Assembly (NCBI RefSeq): GCF_023555415.1
Contig: NZ_JAKRYL010000032.1
Coordinates: 1 to 39,770 of the forward strand
Length of the DNA stretch: 39,770 nt
Direction: 5' to 3'
DNA from: Halalkalibacter alkaliphilus
GTDB lineage: Bacteria; Bacillota; Bacilli; Bacillales; Bacillaceae_D
The position numbers and the translations under genes are program-made. Shown here piece by piece: positions 7,087-16,873 of this stretch (within the stretch, counting starts at the first letter, position 1; each line of letters starts with the position of its first letter). The notes under the pieces are model-generated. The model was not told where the DNA came from. It saw only the letters and a list, made by a program, of their open reading frames with translations, and did not search any database.

Positions 7087-10080
7087 GTGTCTAATGATAA
7101 TCTTTTTATCCGAGTTTTACGGAAAGAAGACTTTCTAGATCTAATCTTTGAACTAGTCAACATACACACTGTAGGATCTCCTCTACACCTTGCCAGGAGG
7201 AATGCAGGTGAACCGGCAGTCTTAATCGTTTACTTTCCCGCACAGCATATTGTAGAAGAGGTATCCCCAGAAAATGTAATTGTAAATACTCCAATCAAAG
7301 CCATGCTTTCCGGACCAAGCCGCCTAGTGTTCGAGCTTCCTGACTATGAAGACAAATGGCCGTTCACACTGGAAACTTTGCTAAACTGGAAGGATTACAA
7401 ACCCGTGTTGCCAAAATTACCAGATCTTCCAATGCCAGATTCCCTACCTAACCCGAAGATTTTTGAGGGAAAGACTGCACTGGAAATCCCGACGGGTCTC
7501 TATCTTTCTCCTGACGAATCAGGCGTTTGGTATAATATCATTCGATCTCAGGGTCAAGATGGTCGATTTGTGTTATGGCATACACAACTTGGAGAAAAGA
7601 AGAAAGAAAACGAAAACATAGTACGTGAAGGCGGCAAAACGCATCTTATTACTACGTCAAATCGCCATATTCCAATTGAAGATGAAAAGGAAAAACGCAC
7701 CCTAACCCAGGAGAACCTTAATCAGATTGTACGGTTGACAACAGATTTCTCGGAATTCAAACCGAGTCCTATCAATATACGACGACTGATGCTTTCTTCT
7801 GCAGGAGCTTGGGCTAACTTTGATGCTGCATGGAATTACCCTCTTGGTTATAAAGGTTTATCCCTAGAGCAATGGCAGCACATTATGACCCAGGGCAGAG
7901 ACCAATTTGTTAAAACTGTAGAGAAGGCCTTTCTTTGTGATACAGGGCATCTGGTATCTATAGTTACCATCACGGAACGACAATTTAACGGTATTCCAAA
8001 CGGGCAGAAGGGGGCACAAGCAATTCTTCGACAATATAAATACCTCGAAGTCCGAGAGCCTATGAAAAATTACGAAACACTAGATCCTGTTTACAAGCAC
8101 GGCCGTCGAGAAATGCCATTTAAGTGGATAAAAATCACCACACGTACAACTCCCAAGCTGGGTCCTAGTGAAAAATATCCTTGGCCTAAGAACTTAGGTC
8201 CCGCTACGCCTTTCTGGCCTACCGAGAAAAATAAAGAGAAAGACGAACCATTTCGCTTCAAAATGGTCGCAGAAGATTGGGATGGGAACATTGTTTCGTT
8301 TGAACGGCCTCTACTGTGCGTTCCATTCAATGAGAAACCACCAAATTGGCAAGAAATAGTTGATATCTATAATAGCTACGCAAATTTACGAAATGTCCCT
8401 TTAAACCACCAGCCTATTGCCTTTACTAATACTGACGCTGACAGTAAGGGTAAGACTACACTCGAAACAGCAACAGTGAAATTTATGGCACAACCTGTTA
8501 CAAGTGAAAAAGATACAGTGTTAAGTGACTTGAAGTTGCCTTACTTTCAACCTAGGTTTCTCCCGCAAGTGGAGTTAGCGGAAGTGAACATTCCTGCTGC
8601 TGAACAGGTAACAGGTCGGAAATTAGATAAAAAATCTATTGAATTTGAAAAAACGTACTTAGATCATGGTTTTGATACAACATTGAATAAAGGTGAAGTT
8701 TTTGCGAAGCTTGCTAAACTAGACCTATCCTTACCTACAGAGAAAGCCGGCGGCCTAATCACACCCAAAACAACGATTGAGGGATTGTCGAGAGCGCTCG
8801 GCCCTGTTGCTAACCCAGACGATATAAAATTAGGCAAGTTCGACCCAAAAAAAATGTTAGATAATGCCGCCCGATTCCTGGGAGGTATCACACTTAATGA
8901 TATTCTAGAAGAAGTAAGCTTTGATCCATTAAAAATAAAGGAGATAGAATCAACTTTAACACCCGACGAATTAATACCGAAACTTGATGATCCAAATTTT
9001 AAGCTAGTAGCCCCTATGCTAACGAAACGTCTACTGCCAAATGATGCCATAGAAACACGCTATTTGTGGAAGCCCAGTATTAAAACCTGGCCGGGTGATG
9101 AGAAAGCATTCTTTCGTTTCTTAACAAAAAAAGAGGATACAAGATTTCGGAACGATGCTCAACTAAGCATAAATGTACAAATGGTAACTGCACCCGACGG
9201 TAGCCCTCCTACCTACATGGTACTAGGCAAGCTACAAGAGTTTGCTTTGGAATTTGTCGATGCCATGTTGCTTAAATTTTCTGCGTTAAGGTTTACAGCT
9301 GAGAATGGTAAGAAAATGGATGTCAGTGCAGAAGGCCTCGACCTGATATTCCAGGGGCCGCTTGAATTTGTAGAAACAATAAAAAACATCATACCGCCTA
9401 ATGCCTTTTCCGACCCACCTTTCATAGATGTGTCAGCAACTGGCGTTACATCAGGTTTCACACTGGGTATCCCGTCTTTCGGTGTTGGTATTTTCAGCTT
9501 TGAGAATATCGATCTTAGTGCAGCTCTGTCTCTACCCTTTGTCGATCAGCCTGCTGGTGTAACATTTTCCATTTCGGAGCGCCAAAAGCCATTTAATGTC
9601 TCGGTAATGGGCTTTGCAGGAGGAGGTTTCTTTAGTCTTGCACTCAGTGCTAAAGGAATAGAAGGAATTGAGGCATCCATTGAATTTGGTGGGAATATAA
9701 GCATAAATCTAGGAGTGGCCAGTGGCGGTGTTTATGTGATGGCAGGCATATACTTCGGTATGGCCGGGGATGAAGTAAAGCTTACTGGCTACCTGCGCTG
9801 TGGCGGCAATGTGAGTGTTCTAGGTCTGGTTTCGGTTACTGTTGAGTTCTACCTAGGTCTAACTATCCGTAGGAAGGAAAATACCAATGTAGAAGTCTGG
9901 GGGCAAGCCACTTTAACGGTTGGCGTTAAGATCGCATTTTTTAGTAAGAGCATCAGCCTCACTGTTGAACGGAGTTTCGCAGGACCAAAAGGGGATCCTA
10001 CTTTTGCTCAAATAATGGGCCCTGAATATGAAGGTGGCTATCCCTATGAATGGGAAAAATATTGCATGGCATTTGCGTAG
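7087..10080 (+). CDS. Very large uncharacterised protein, 997 aa (first of a pair)
   Basis: The start is set at GTG 7087 because AAGAAGGGAGAG stands six bases upstream; an earlier TTG at 6961 has no ribosome binding site. The first two thirds are mixed alpha/beta with many Pro-rich links (KPVLPKLPDLPMPDSLPNPK). The last 230 residues are Gly-rich, strand-rich and amphipathic: MGFAGGGFFSLALSAKGIEG, INLGVASGGVYVMAGIYFG, GYLRCGGNVSVLGLVSVTVE, WGQATLTVGVKIAFFSKSIS. I recall the same C-terminal pattern in large actinobacterial hypothetical proteins encoded next to a second large protein, as here. No signal peptide, membrane helix or catalytic motif is recognised. It is 59 bp from the next gene and probably co-transcribed with it. 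Confidence 0.85.
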   Translation: MSNDNLFIRVLRKEDFLDLIFELVNIHTVGSPLHLARRNAGEPAVLIVYFPAQHIVEEVSPENVIVNTPIKAMLSGPSRLVFELPDYEDKWPFTLETLLNWKDYKPVLPKLPDLPMPDSLPNPKIFEGKTALEIPTGLYLSPDESGVWYNIIRSQGQDGRFVLWHTQLGEKKKENENIVREGGKTHLITTSNRHIPIEDEKEKRTLTQENLNQIVRLTTDFSEFKPSPINIRRLMLSSAGAWANFDAAWNYPLGYKGLSLEQWQHIMTQGRDQFVKTVEKAFLCDTGHLVSIVTITERQFNGIPNGQKGAQAILRQYKYLEVREPMKNYETLDPVYKHGRREMPFKWIKITTRTTPKLGPSEKYPWPKNLGPATPFWPTEKNKEKDEPFRFKMVAEDWDGNIVSFERPLLCVPFNEKPPNWQEIVDIYNSYANLRNVPLNHQPIAFTNTDADSKGKTTLETATVKFMAQPVTSEKDTVLSDLKLPYFQPRFLPQVELAEVNIPAAEQVTGRKLDKKSIEFEKTYLDHGFDTTLNKGEVFAKLAKLDLSLPTEKAGGLITPKTTIEGLSRALGPVANPDDIKLGKFDPKKMLDNAARFLGGITLNDILEEVSFDPLKIKEIESTLTPDELIPKLDDPNFKLVAPMLTKRLLPNDAIETRYLWKPSIKTWPGDEKAFFRFLTKKEDTRFRNDAQLSINVQMVTAPDGSPPTYMVLGKLQEFALEFVDAMLLKFSALRFTAENGKKMDVSAEGLDLIFQGPLEFVETIKNIIPPNAFSDPPFIDVSATGVTSGFTLGIPSFGVGIFSFENIDLSAALSLPFVDQPAGVTFSISERQKPFNVSVMGFAGGGFFSLALSAKGIEGIEASIEFGGNISINLGVASGGVYVMAGIYFGMAGDEVKLTGYLRCGGNVSVLGLVSVTVEFYLGLTIRRKENTNVEVWGQATLTVGVKIAFFSKSISLTVERSFAGPKGDPTFAQIMGPEYEGGYPYEWEKYCMAFA

Positions 10081-10139
10081 AAGTAATTAATCTGCAAACT
10101 ACATTCAATCGATTAAAATAAATGATAAAGGAGTTTTTT

Positions 10140-13100
10140 ATGGCTACGACTCAAAGTCTTCTTTGGATTGCTCTCCCCAATGGAATGACGATGGATGGAA
10201 ATAACCGAAATTTAAGACTTTCTGTTTTCGTAAACCCACGATTACGTTCAAATGATTCGAATGAAAGGGTAACATTGGCTTCATTTCCTGATTTTCTCAA
10301 CTGGGCATATCGTATGCAGCCAGACCGAGCGACATTTTCAATTGAGGTGGCTGACGGAACACAGAATAAGGTGGTACCAGCATACAGGGTTTCACCACCT
10401 CCCATTCAAACGCTTTGGAGTTCACTTTTTAAGTCAGATATTCCCGTTCACACGTACGAATTTGATGACTATTCCAACCGGCCTATCGTAAGTTATCCAG
10501 TTAAAAACGTGTTGGATCATCTAAAGAATTTTTATCTAGACCTTGTTAAAGAAGCACGTAATGACCTACCTTGTATGATCCCTCCAAGGGATGATTCGAA
10601 TGGAGAATGTGTAAGTATCTATCGATTAATCTATGAACTGGTCGAACTCCAAGATCTCTTTTACGATAAGGTAAATACTGAAGAAGGCTTAAGCTTTATG
10701 TTAAACAAGTCTCTTGAAAAAGCCAAAGTCGAAGCTCGTAGGCGTCGTGCTTCAGGAACAACAGGAGATGCGATTATACCGCCATTTCCTTTTACTCAAG
10801 AACCACCAAGTCCACCAGAGCTACCAGGTCCACCAGAGCCACCAGAGCTACCAGGTCCACCAGGTCCCGGAGTCCCATATCCAGGCTACCCCCGTGATAA
10901 CGATGTTCAAGATGCTTATTACCGTACCATGCTTTTTCACTATCGCCCAGCCTGGACTCAACCAACTCCACTACCCGATGGTCCTGAAGCCAAAGCTCAC
11001 TTTGAGGAAGAAATCGACTTCCATCAAATGCTCTCAGCCTTAGGTGATTTTCCAGAGATTTTACGACGCTTAGGACTGATAATAGACCTTTATATACCAG
11101 CTGATTCTATACCGAAAACAAATAACGATCCCGGCAAGTTTAAACTGCGTATCGTTCCTAGTTGGTCTTCTCAATTCCCTACTCGCCAAAATGATGATCT
11201 GACTTCCTGGCCGGAAGACTCTTACTCTTCCTGGCCAGAAGACCATTCTTGGACGGAAGACTATTGTCCATGGACGGCATATCATTATAGGGAGGAAAAT
11301 GGTTTAGACCTATTTACTGCCCACTCTTCTACAAACGAAATAGATGGAGGTATTTGGATTCCTAAAAAAGAGGATGTTGAATTGGTTCAAGTTGATGTTG
11401 ATGGTGCTGCACTCAAAACCTTGAATCTTGCGGCAAGTATAGCGGCTCAAAATAGAAAAGAGGTGACAGACAAACCCATTGATACAAACGAAGAGTCCGG
11501 AGTTTCACCCATGCGTAACGGTGGTATCTCGGTTGTACGTAACAAGAATGCCCAGCATTTAAATGATATTTTTAACGGCTCAGCAAAATTGAACCAGATG
11601 TTTATCAGTGGTCCTCCTGAACCGGAAAACCCCCTGTATGCAGAAGATCTTTTACGCGGGTACCGTCTAGATGTCATTGATCAAAATGAAAATAGGTATT
11701 CACTGCATCGGCGGTTTGGCCAATATAAAATACTTAACGCTTCAGGGTCTTTCGAGATTATTGACGAGGGCTTTATACAACCAAGTGTCACAAGTTCTCC
11801 TGAATCTAATGATCCCGTTAAGGAACTTTACATTCACGAGTCTCTTTTCACTTGGGATGGTTGGAGTTTGTCAGCACCTCGCCCTGGCAAGAGTATCAGC
11901 GCAAGTCCAAGTGCGCCAAATCCTGACGAACCTGATACTATGCCACAGCAAGTTAAAAACACTGCTATGACGCGTCTTGGACTAGAGACAGCTTTCATGG
12001 TCGAGCATGGAACCTTACCTCGTCTCCGTTTTGGAAAGGATTATACATTCCGTGTCCGAACAGTTGATTTAGCAGGTAATGGACCAAATTTGGAGGAAGC
12101 AAAAAAGATTGAAGCAGCGTTATTGCTTAATCAATCACCTATAGGTTACCTTAAGTACCTCCGCTTTGATCCCGTTAATCCTCCGGAACTTGTTCCTAGA
12201 CAGTTGTATAGCCCTAGTGGTAATCTGAATAATCCTGATACGACTGCCTATGCGGAAGGTGAATCATTGGAAAGGCTGGTTATTCGAAGCAACTATAACA
12301 AATCAACAGAAGAATATGCTGCGGCCAACCCTGTCTATCAGCCTTTTAACGACAGGCATGTGGCACCACCTAAAGCCTCGCTTCAGATGATTGAGGAGCA
12401 TGGGCTGCTGGATGCAGCCCTTGATGCTAAGAAAAGCGGCATGCATCCTGATCAGATTCGCAGGGTCATACAGGATGTATATTACCTGGCTACACGTGAG
12501 GCTGGATCATTCAACGATGTTTCGTTACCATCCGTGCGCTTTATTCGCACTGGATCAGATCCTTCATCGACCGATGGCTACGCAGTCCACACTGAGGGGC
12601 AGTTGATTCTTCCTTACTTACCAGATCCATGGTCCTCTGGTGTGGTTTTTCGCGGACTTCCCGGTCTTGATCCTGGGGAATTGTTTCACATTGACTTAAA
12701 AGCAAATCCTTGGTATGAGGTTAAACCGTTCCGCATTCGTATAGTTGAAGGATCTTTTGGACCTTTGTGGGACGAAAAAACCCGAGTTCTTACCATCTAT
12801 CTTCCAAAGGCAAGTATCGTTACTGGCATTCGCGTTAGCTCAACGTTTGGAGGAAATCTTGAGGCTATGGGACTTTTACAGTGGGTGAAGGAAGATAAAA
12901 CCAATTGGACCGATCAGGAGTTGTTGGAACTAGAAAAAGACATCTTAAATGGCCGCACATGGTTGTTCACTCCTTTTCGAGAAATCACTCTTGTTCACGC
13001 CGTTCAACAGCCACTCGATTTTCCTAAGCAACCTACTCTTCAAATAAGAGCACGTGAGGAGAATAGTACCGAAGCATATCTCTTTGGAAACATCTATGTT

Positions 13101-14483
13101 CATATCCCAAGCACTTCCAAAGTTGATATTCTTGCTGAATGGACAGAAAGAGTTGATGATATAACGAAAATTGAACCAGAATTAGAACCCGTCCCCTTCC
13201 GTGATCATGTGATGGAATTACCTATTTGGCTAGATCACGGAAAAGAGGTATTCGTTAAAGACAACCCTAGTGCCTTGCATTTAGAGGAATACGAATCACG
13301 CCTTGTCTTCGACAGTTATGAGGCGGAAACTGTATATAGGAACCTGTTACAAGGGTTTGTGACTCCAGAAAATCAGGAACAAATGAATTTGGCAAGCAAA
13401 GTGGTGAAACACGGATTTGGGGATACGAAGTACCGACGTGTCCGCTACAAAGTCAGGGCTACAACACGCTTCCGTGAGTACTTCTTACCAAGCATGCCAA
13501 ATGAGGACCTTGTTCGAGAAACTCAAGAGATTGAAATAGACGTCCTTAGCTCAGCCAGGCCTTCTAATCCTTTAGTTAAATACGTCTTGCCTACTTTTTC
13601 TTGGCAGCAAATGAATGAGGATGATGGAAAAGTTACGAGTGTACGAAGGGGAGGTGTTCGGCTTTATCTCGACCGCCCATGGTGGTCTTCCGGAAACGGT
13701 GAGATGCTAGGTATTGTTTTAGTTGAAAATAAAGTACCTAATCGAGACGAAGCTCTTTACAGTTACTTGACTTTTTGGGGTCAAGATCCCATTCGAGATT
13801 CACCTATACTCCCACTGCCGACCATAGAAGACTTTAAGAATTATAAAGAGGTTTATGATGTTCATTTATTTGAACTTCCTAATCAGCCTGTAAAGGTAGT
13901 TTGCTACGAAGTACATTGGGATAGTGAACGCAAGATGTGGTACTGTGACCTCGATCTTGATACCGGTAATGCCTACTACCCGTTTATCCGACTAGCCCTT
14001 GTCCGGTTCCAACCAAATTCGTTGATCAAGCCTGCTGATTTACGCATATCACCCGTAGTTCTTGCAGACATCGTTCAAACTGCACCTGATCGTTCCTTAA
14101 CTGTCACACGGGACCCACATCATCCTGGCGTCTACAATGTCTCGGTAAGCGGTGTAACCTATTCTAAAAAGATCATAAACTTACAAGATAATACGGCAGC
14201 TCCTGCGACGAGTTTGATGAATGTCCAAGTTCAATCTCAGCTTGCTGAGATTGAGGATGAGACCCTAGGTTGGGAGGACGTACCGAACTTAGATGAAATA
14301 GTGATCCATCCGGGCTCCCCAGATGGGAATGGTGTAGTCATATGGGAAGGTGAAGTAGTCATTCCAGAGGAAAATCAAGGATATCCATTACGACTGGTTG
14401 TCGAAGAAATTGATATATTTCATGGTGAACATCATACGCAAACCTATAAACGTACAGTATATATGGATATCATTTACTTGTAA
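10140..14483 (+). CDS. Very large uncharacterised protein, 1447 aa (second of the pair)
   Basis: Start ATG 10140 follows AAAGGAG; an ATG 18 bases earlier has no such site. The N-terminus reads LLWIALPNGMTMDGNNRNLR and LSVFVNPRL, a pattern I remember at the start of large proteins paired with relatives of the upstream gene in other phyla. About residues 218-260 form a Pro/Gly-rich linker built on repeats of PPELPGP. About residues 345-375 carry repeated WPEDSYSSWPEDHSWTEDY. Long beta-rich segments follow (FRVRTVDLAGNG, YKVRATTRFREYFLP), and the end contains VIPEENQGYPLRLVVEEIDI. There is no signal peptide. The pair probably makes one complex, but the function is unknown. A strong terminator follows. 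Confidence 0.85.
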   Translation: MATTQSLLWIALPNGMTMDGNNRNLRLSVFVNPRLRSNDSNERVTLASFPDFLNWAYRMQPDRATFSIEVADGTQNKVVPAYRVSPPPIQTLWSSLFKSDIPVHTYEFDDYSNRPIVSYPVKNVLDHLKNFYLDLVKEARNDLPCMIPPRDDSNGECVSIYRLIYELVELQDLFYDKVNTEEGLSFMLNKSLEKAKVEARRRRASGTTGDAIIPPFPFTQEPPSPPELPGPPEPPELPGPPGPGVPYPGYPRDNDVQDAYYRTMLFHYRPAWTQPTPLPDGPEAKAHFEEEIDFHQMLSALGDFPEILRRLGLIIDLYIPADSIPKTNNDPGKFKLRIVPSWSSQFPTRQNDDLTSWPEDSYSSWPEDHSWTEDYCPWTAYHYREENGLDLFTAHSSTNEIDGGIWIPKKEDVELVQVDVDGAALKTLNLAASIAAQNRKEVTDKPIDTNEESGVSPMRNGGISVVRNKNAQHLNDIFNGSAKLNQMFISGPPEPENPLYAEDLLRGYRLDVIDQNENRYSLHRRFGQYKILNASGSFEIIDEGFIQPSVTSSPESNDPVKELYIHESLFTWDGWSLSAPRPGKSISASPSAPNPDEPDTMPQQVKNTAMTRLGLETAFMVEHGTLPRLRFGKDYTFRVRTVDLAGNGPNLEEAKKIEAALLLNQSPIGYLKYLRFDPVNPPELVPRQLYSPSGNLNNPDTTAYAEGESLERLVIRSNYNKSTEEYAAANPVYQPFNDRHVAPPKASLQMIEEHGLLDAALDAKKSGMHPDQIRRVIQDVYYLATREAGSFNDVSLPSVRFIRTGSDPSSTDGYAVHTEGQLILPYLPDPWSSGVVFRGLPGLDPGELFHIDLKANPWYEVKPFRIRIVEGSFGPLWDEKTRVLTIYLPKASIVTGIRVSSTFGGNLEAMGLLQWVKEDKTNWTDQELLELEKDILNGRTWLFTPFREITLVHAVQQPLDFPKQPTLQIRAREENSTEAYLFGNIYVHIPSTSKVDILAEWTERVDDITKIEPELEPVPFRDHVMELPIWLDHGKEVFVKDNPSALHLEEYESRLVFDSYEAETVYRNLLQGFVTPENQEQMNLASKVVKHGFGDTKYRRVRYKVRATTRFREYFLPSMPNEDLVRETQEIEIDVLSSARPSNPLVKYVLPTFSWQQMNEDDGKVTSVRRGGVRLYLDRPWWSSGNGEMLGIVLVENKVPNRDEALYSYLTFWGQDPIRDSPILPLPTIEDFKNYKEVYDVHLFELPNQPVKVVCYEVHWDSERKMWYCDLDLDTGNAYYPFIRLALVRFQPNSLIKPADLRISPVVLADIVQTAPDRSLTVTRDPHHPGVYNVSVSGVTYSKKIINLQDNTAAPATSLMNVQVQSQLAEIEDETLGWEDVPNLDEIVIHPGSPDGNGVVIWEGEVVIPEENQGYPLRLVVEEIDIFHGEHHTQTYKRTVYMDIIYL

Positions 14484-14576
14484 AATTGCAATTGTTACAA
14501 CAATAAAGGAATAGTGATTGGTAGTGTTAAGTGTTTTAAATTGGTATGAATGAGTAAATTAAGGAAAAATAAATAT

Positions 14577-14612
14577 GCAAGGGTGGAAATATCTACCGCC
14601 CTTGCTTTTTTA
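14577..14612 (+). terminator. Strong terminator after the large gene pair
   Basis: GCAAGGG(T)GG pairs with CC(G)CCCTTGC around AAATATCTA and is followed by TTTTTT. It ends the transcription unit of the two large genes. Confidence 0.85.
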
Positions 14613-14643
14613 TTTGCTTGTAACGAGTTTTGGATGGATATGA

Positions 14644-14672
14644 GAAAAAGAGCTGGTAGACAACTCTTTTTC
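14644..14672 (-). terminator. Terminator of the 51-aa protein gene
   Basis: A perfect 9-bp stem, GAAAAAGAG with CTCTTTTTC, and an 11-nt loop lie 65 bp beyond the stop codon of the minus-strand gene. The run of Ts serves that strand. Confidence 0.6.
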
Positions 14673-14736
14673 GTAAGTAATTGTTCCAAAAAATCTGAAA
14701 GGACAGTAGCTATAATTTGGATCGCTTTTGTTTTTA

Positions 14737-14892
14737 CTAACTATCAACCGCATAACCGCCCTTTCCACCTTTCCGAGCACCATGACCTCCCTTTCCACCT
14801 TTCCAACTACGATACCAACCACCCCAACTGGCGTTTTCACCACCATACACACCTTGCCAACCATATTGTCTATCGTCATTTCTTTGATCCAT
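14737..14892 (-). CDS. Gly-rich basic small protein, 51 aa
   Basis: ATG 14892 follows GGAAGG and the frame ends with TAG at 14737. The protein is MDQRNDDRQYGWQGVYGGEN, then ASWGGWYRSWKGGKGGHGAR, then KGGKGGYAVDS: hydrophilic at the start, with three KGGKGG/HGAR-like Gly-Lys repeats at the end. A possible sigma-K-type promoter (CACT, 15 bp, CATATATAT) lies upstream. Small Gly-rich, Trp/Tyr-rich peptides are typical of spore coats, but this identity is inference. Plus-strand open frames over the same DNA are ignored because they lack ribosome binding sites. Confidence 0.7.
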   Translation of the reverse strand: MDQRNDDRQYGWQGVYGGENASWGGWYRSWKGGKGGHGARKGGKGGYAVDS

Positions 14893-15114
14893 TTTTTATA
14901 CCTTCCTTTCCTATATTAGACAGTACTTTTAATATATATGTGTGTCAAAAATTAGAGTGATAAGATGGCACCCCGGTCGGTATACTTTCCTTCCAACTAA
15001 TTTTGAGATGATTGGTTTGGTGGCCCCAAATGTATACCTTACTTTGTTACCTTCCGTATTAAAGTACTAGTTGAATAGCAGATAATTGCCCTCGTTATAA
15101 CTAATTCATGTTTT

Positions 15115-15143
15115 CACCTTTTGGATAATCAGGTCATACAATA
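15115..15143 (+). promoter_or_regulatory. Sigma-K-like promoter of the lectin-like gene
   Basis: CACC (15115-15118), a 16-bp spacer and CATACAATA (15135-15143) agree fully with the mACm / CATAnnnTA consensus for sigma-K promoters of Bacillus. The gene start lies 46 bp downstream. This is the best sporulation-type promoter in the window and suggests late mother-cell expression. Confidence 0.55.
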
Positions 15144-15188
15144 AATATGGTTATATGACTACCTTTTAATGACAGAGGAGGAACATAG

Positions 15189-16715
15189 ATGATACCTTAC
15201 TATGGTATGCCATTAAATAAATATTCGGGACAACAGTGTAATCCATATTTTTATATACCATCTCAGATGAATACGGAACAATTGATGTTGCCAACACATG
15301 GGCAAATATCCCGGAATTACCAAATGGTCCCTCCCCCTGATCTAAAGTCAATCCCATTTAAACAGCATTGGAATTCATCGGGCGACTCCCGTTATTTGCG
15401 CAGCTGCGAAAACCTAACAAGCCTCACAGCTGTGTCGAGGAATCCAGGCATCATAGATGTATGGTGGATTGCACTAAACGGATCGATACAAGGCGCGTAT
15501 TCGGAGGAAGGGGAACGCTGGACTCGTTATGAATTGGCTCCTGCAGGTACTGCTTCCTTTGGTAACGATAAAATCAAAGCTGTGTCGAGAAAGGAAAATA
15601 TCATAGATGTAGTATGGATTGGAGCAAATGGAGAGGTACAAGGGGCTTATTATGTTGAAGGAGAACCCTGGACTCGTTATGAAATAGCCCCAGCAGGTAC
15701 TGCTTCCACAACTGGGATCTCAGCCATGTCGAGAAAGAAAAACACTATAGATGTAGTATGGATTGGGGTAAATGGAGAGGTACAAGGGGCTTATTATGAA
15801 GAAGGAGAAACCTGGGCTCAATATGAATTAGCCCCAGCAGGTACTGCTTCCATAGGTGGGATCACTGTTGTGTCGAGAATGCCAGACATAATAGATGTAA
15901 TATGGATTGGGGCGAACGGAGAGATACAAGGCACTTATTATGTTGAAGGAAAATACTGGACTCACTATGAAATAGCCCCAGCAGGTACTGCTTCCATAGG
16001 TGGAAGAATTACTGCTGTGTCGAGAAAGCTAGGTATCATAGATGCATTATGGATGGGGACAAATGGAGAGGTACAAGGGGCTTATTATGTTGAAGGAGGA
16101 TACTGGACTCGTTATGAAATAGCCCCCGAAAATAGTGCTAACTTGTTGGAAGGAAGTATTACCGCTGTGTCGAGAAAGGAAAATATTATAGATATTTGGT
16201 GGACTGGGGTTCATAACACGGTACAAGGTGCATATTGGGAAGATGGAGCACAATGGAAGCAATATAATTTATTAGGCTCACCAAGTAACGCTGAATATGT
16301 ATGTGGAAGTATCACCGCAGTGTCGAGAAAAGAAAACAACATAGATGTTTGGTGGATGGGTTTAGACGACTCTGTACAAGGGGCCTATTGGGAGGAAGGA
16401 AAACGCTGGACTCGATATGAATTACCTCCTAGAACACCTAGAATCAAAGTATCTAAGGAGAATGGTACGATATTAGTCACTGGAACCGATTTCAAACCTG
16501 TTTCAAATGGAATCCGTATCGTAGTGGAAAGCCCATCCAATGAATATCGTGTCTATACCAATTCCGTTAACGGTAGCTTCACAACTAAAATTGATGTATC
16601 GTGGATACCAAAGTATACAAACCTTTATGTATCTGCAACCGACGGTACACGCGTCCCCACCACCCAAGACATAACTGGATTTCTCTGGAGTAAAACAGTT
16701 CCAATAACACTCTAA
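15189..16715 (+). CDS. Repeat protein resembling a beta-propeller lectin, 508 aa
   Basis: AGGAGG lies seven bases upstream of the ATG. After about 70 residues rich in Pro/Tyr/Gln come seven repeats of 40-50 residues with the pattern (I)TAVSRKENIIDVVWIGANGE, VQGAYYVEG, W-TRYE-IAPAGTAS. Each has a conserved ID.WW or VVWIG strand and a VQGAY strand, as in AAL/RSL-type fucose-binding propellers. The last 95 residues form an Ig-like beta domain (ILVTGTDFKPVSNGIRIVVE). There is no signal peptide. Carbohydrate binding at the cell or spore surface is inferred; the exact family would need a profile search. A terminator follows. Confidence 0.8.
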   Translation: MIPYYGMPLNKYSGQQCNPYFYIPSQMNTEQLMLPTHGQISRNYQMVPPPDLKSIPFKQHWNSSGDSRYLRSCENLTSLTAVSRNPGIIDVWWIALNGSIQGAYSEEGERWTRYELAPAGTASFGNDKIKAVSRKENIIDVVWIGANGEVQGAYYVEGEPWTRYEIAPAGTASTTGISAMSRKKNTIDVVWIGVNGEVQGAYYEEGETWAQYELAPAGTASIGGITVVSRMPDIIDVIWIGANGEIQGTYYVEGKYWTHYEIAPAGTASIGGRITAVSRKLGIIDALWMGTNGEVQGAYYVEGGYWTRYEIAPENSANLLEGSITAVSRKENIIDIWWTGVHNTVQGAYWEDGAQWKQYNLLGSPSNAEYVCGSITAVSRKENNIDVWWMGLDDSVQGAYWEEGKRWTRYELPPRTPRIKVSKENGTILVTGTDFKPVSNGIRIVVESPSNEYRVYTNSVNGSFTTKIDVSWIPKYTNLYVSATDGTRVPTTQDITGFLWSKTVPITL

Positions 16716-16832
16716 AACAAAAATCTTTTAACGAAGTATTATTTGACCGATGATAAATAATCTTTATTACTCTAAGAGGAAGCGCCGTCGGGAAAAAAGC
16801 AGATTTACAACGTTAAAAAAATAAAAGTTTAG

Positions 16833-16873
16833 AAAAATCGATTCCTTAAAATGTTTAGGAACCGATTTTTTTC
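16833..16873 (+). terminator. Terminator after the lectin-like gene
   Basis: AAAATCGATTCCT pairs with AGGAACCGATTTTTTT (one bulge) around a 10-nt loop, ending in seven Ts. It lies about 120 bp after the stop. Confidence 0.8.

Noticed and set aside
14550-14960. Plus-strand open frames rich in His/Thr/Pro
   Set aside because: They are antisense to the 51-aa Gly-rich gene and its terminator and lack ribosome binding sites; the minus-strand gene has GGAAGG in place.
2602-16715. The cluster as an extracellular contractile injection system or Tc toxin
   Set aside because: LysM and large proteins first suggested this, but no sheath, tube, baseplate, spike or AAA+ gene, and no Tc or RHS signature, is in the window.
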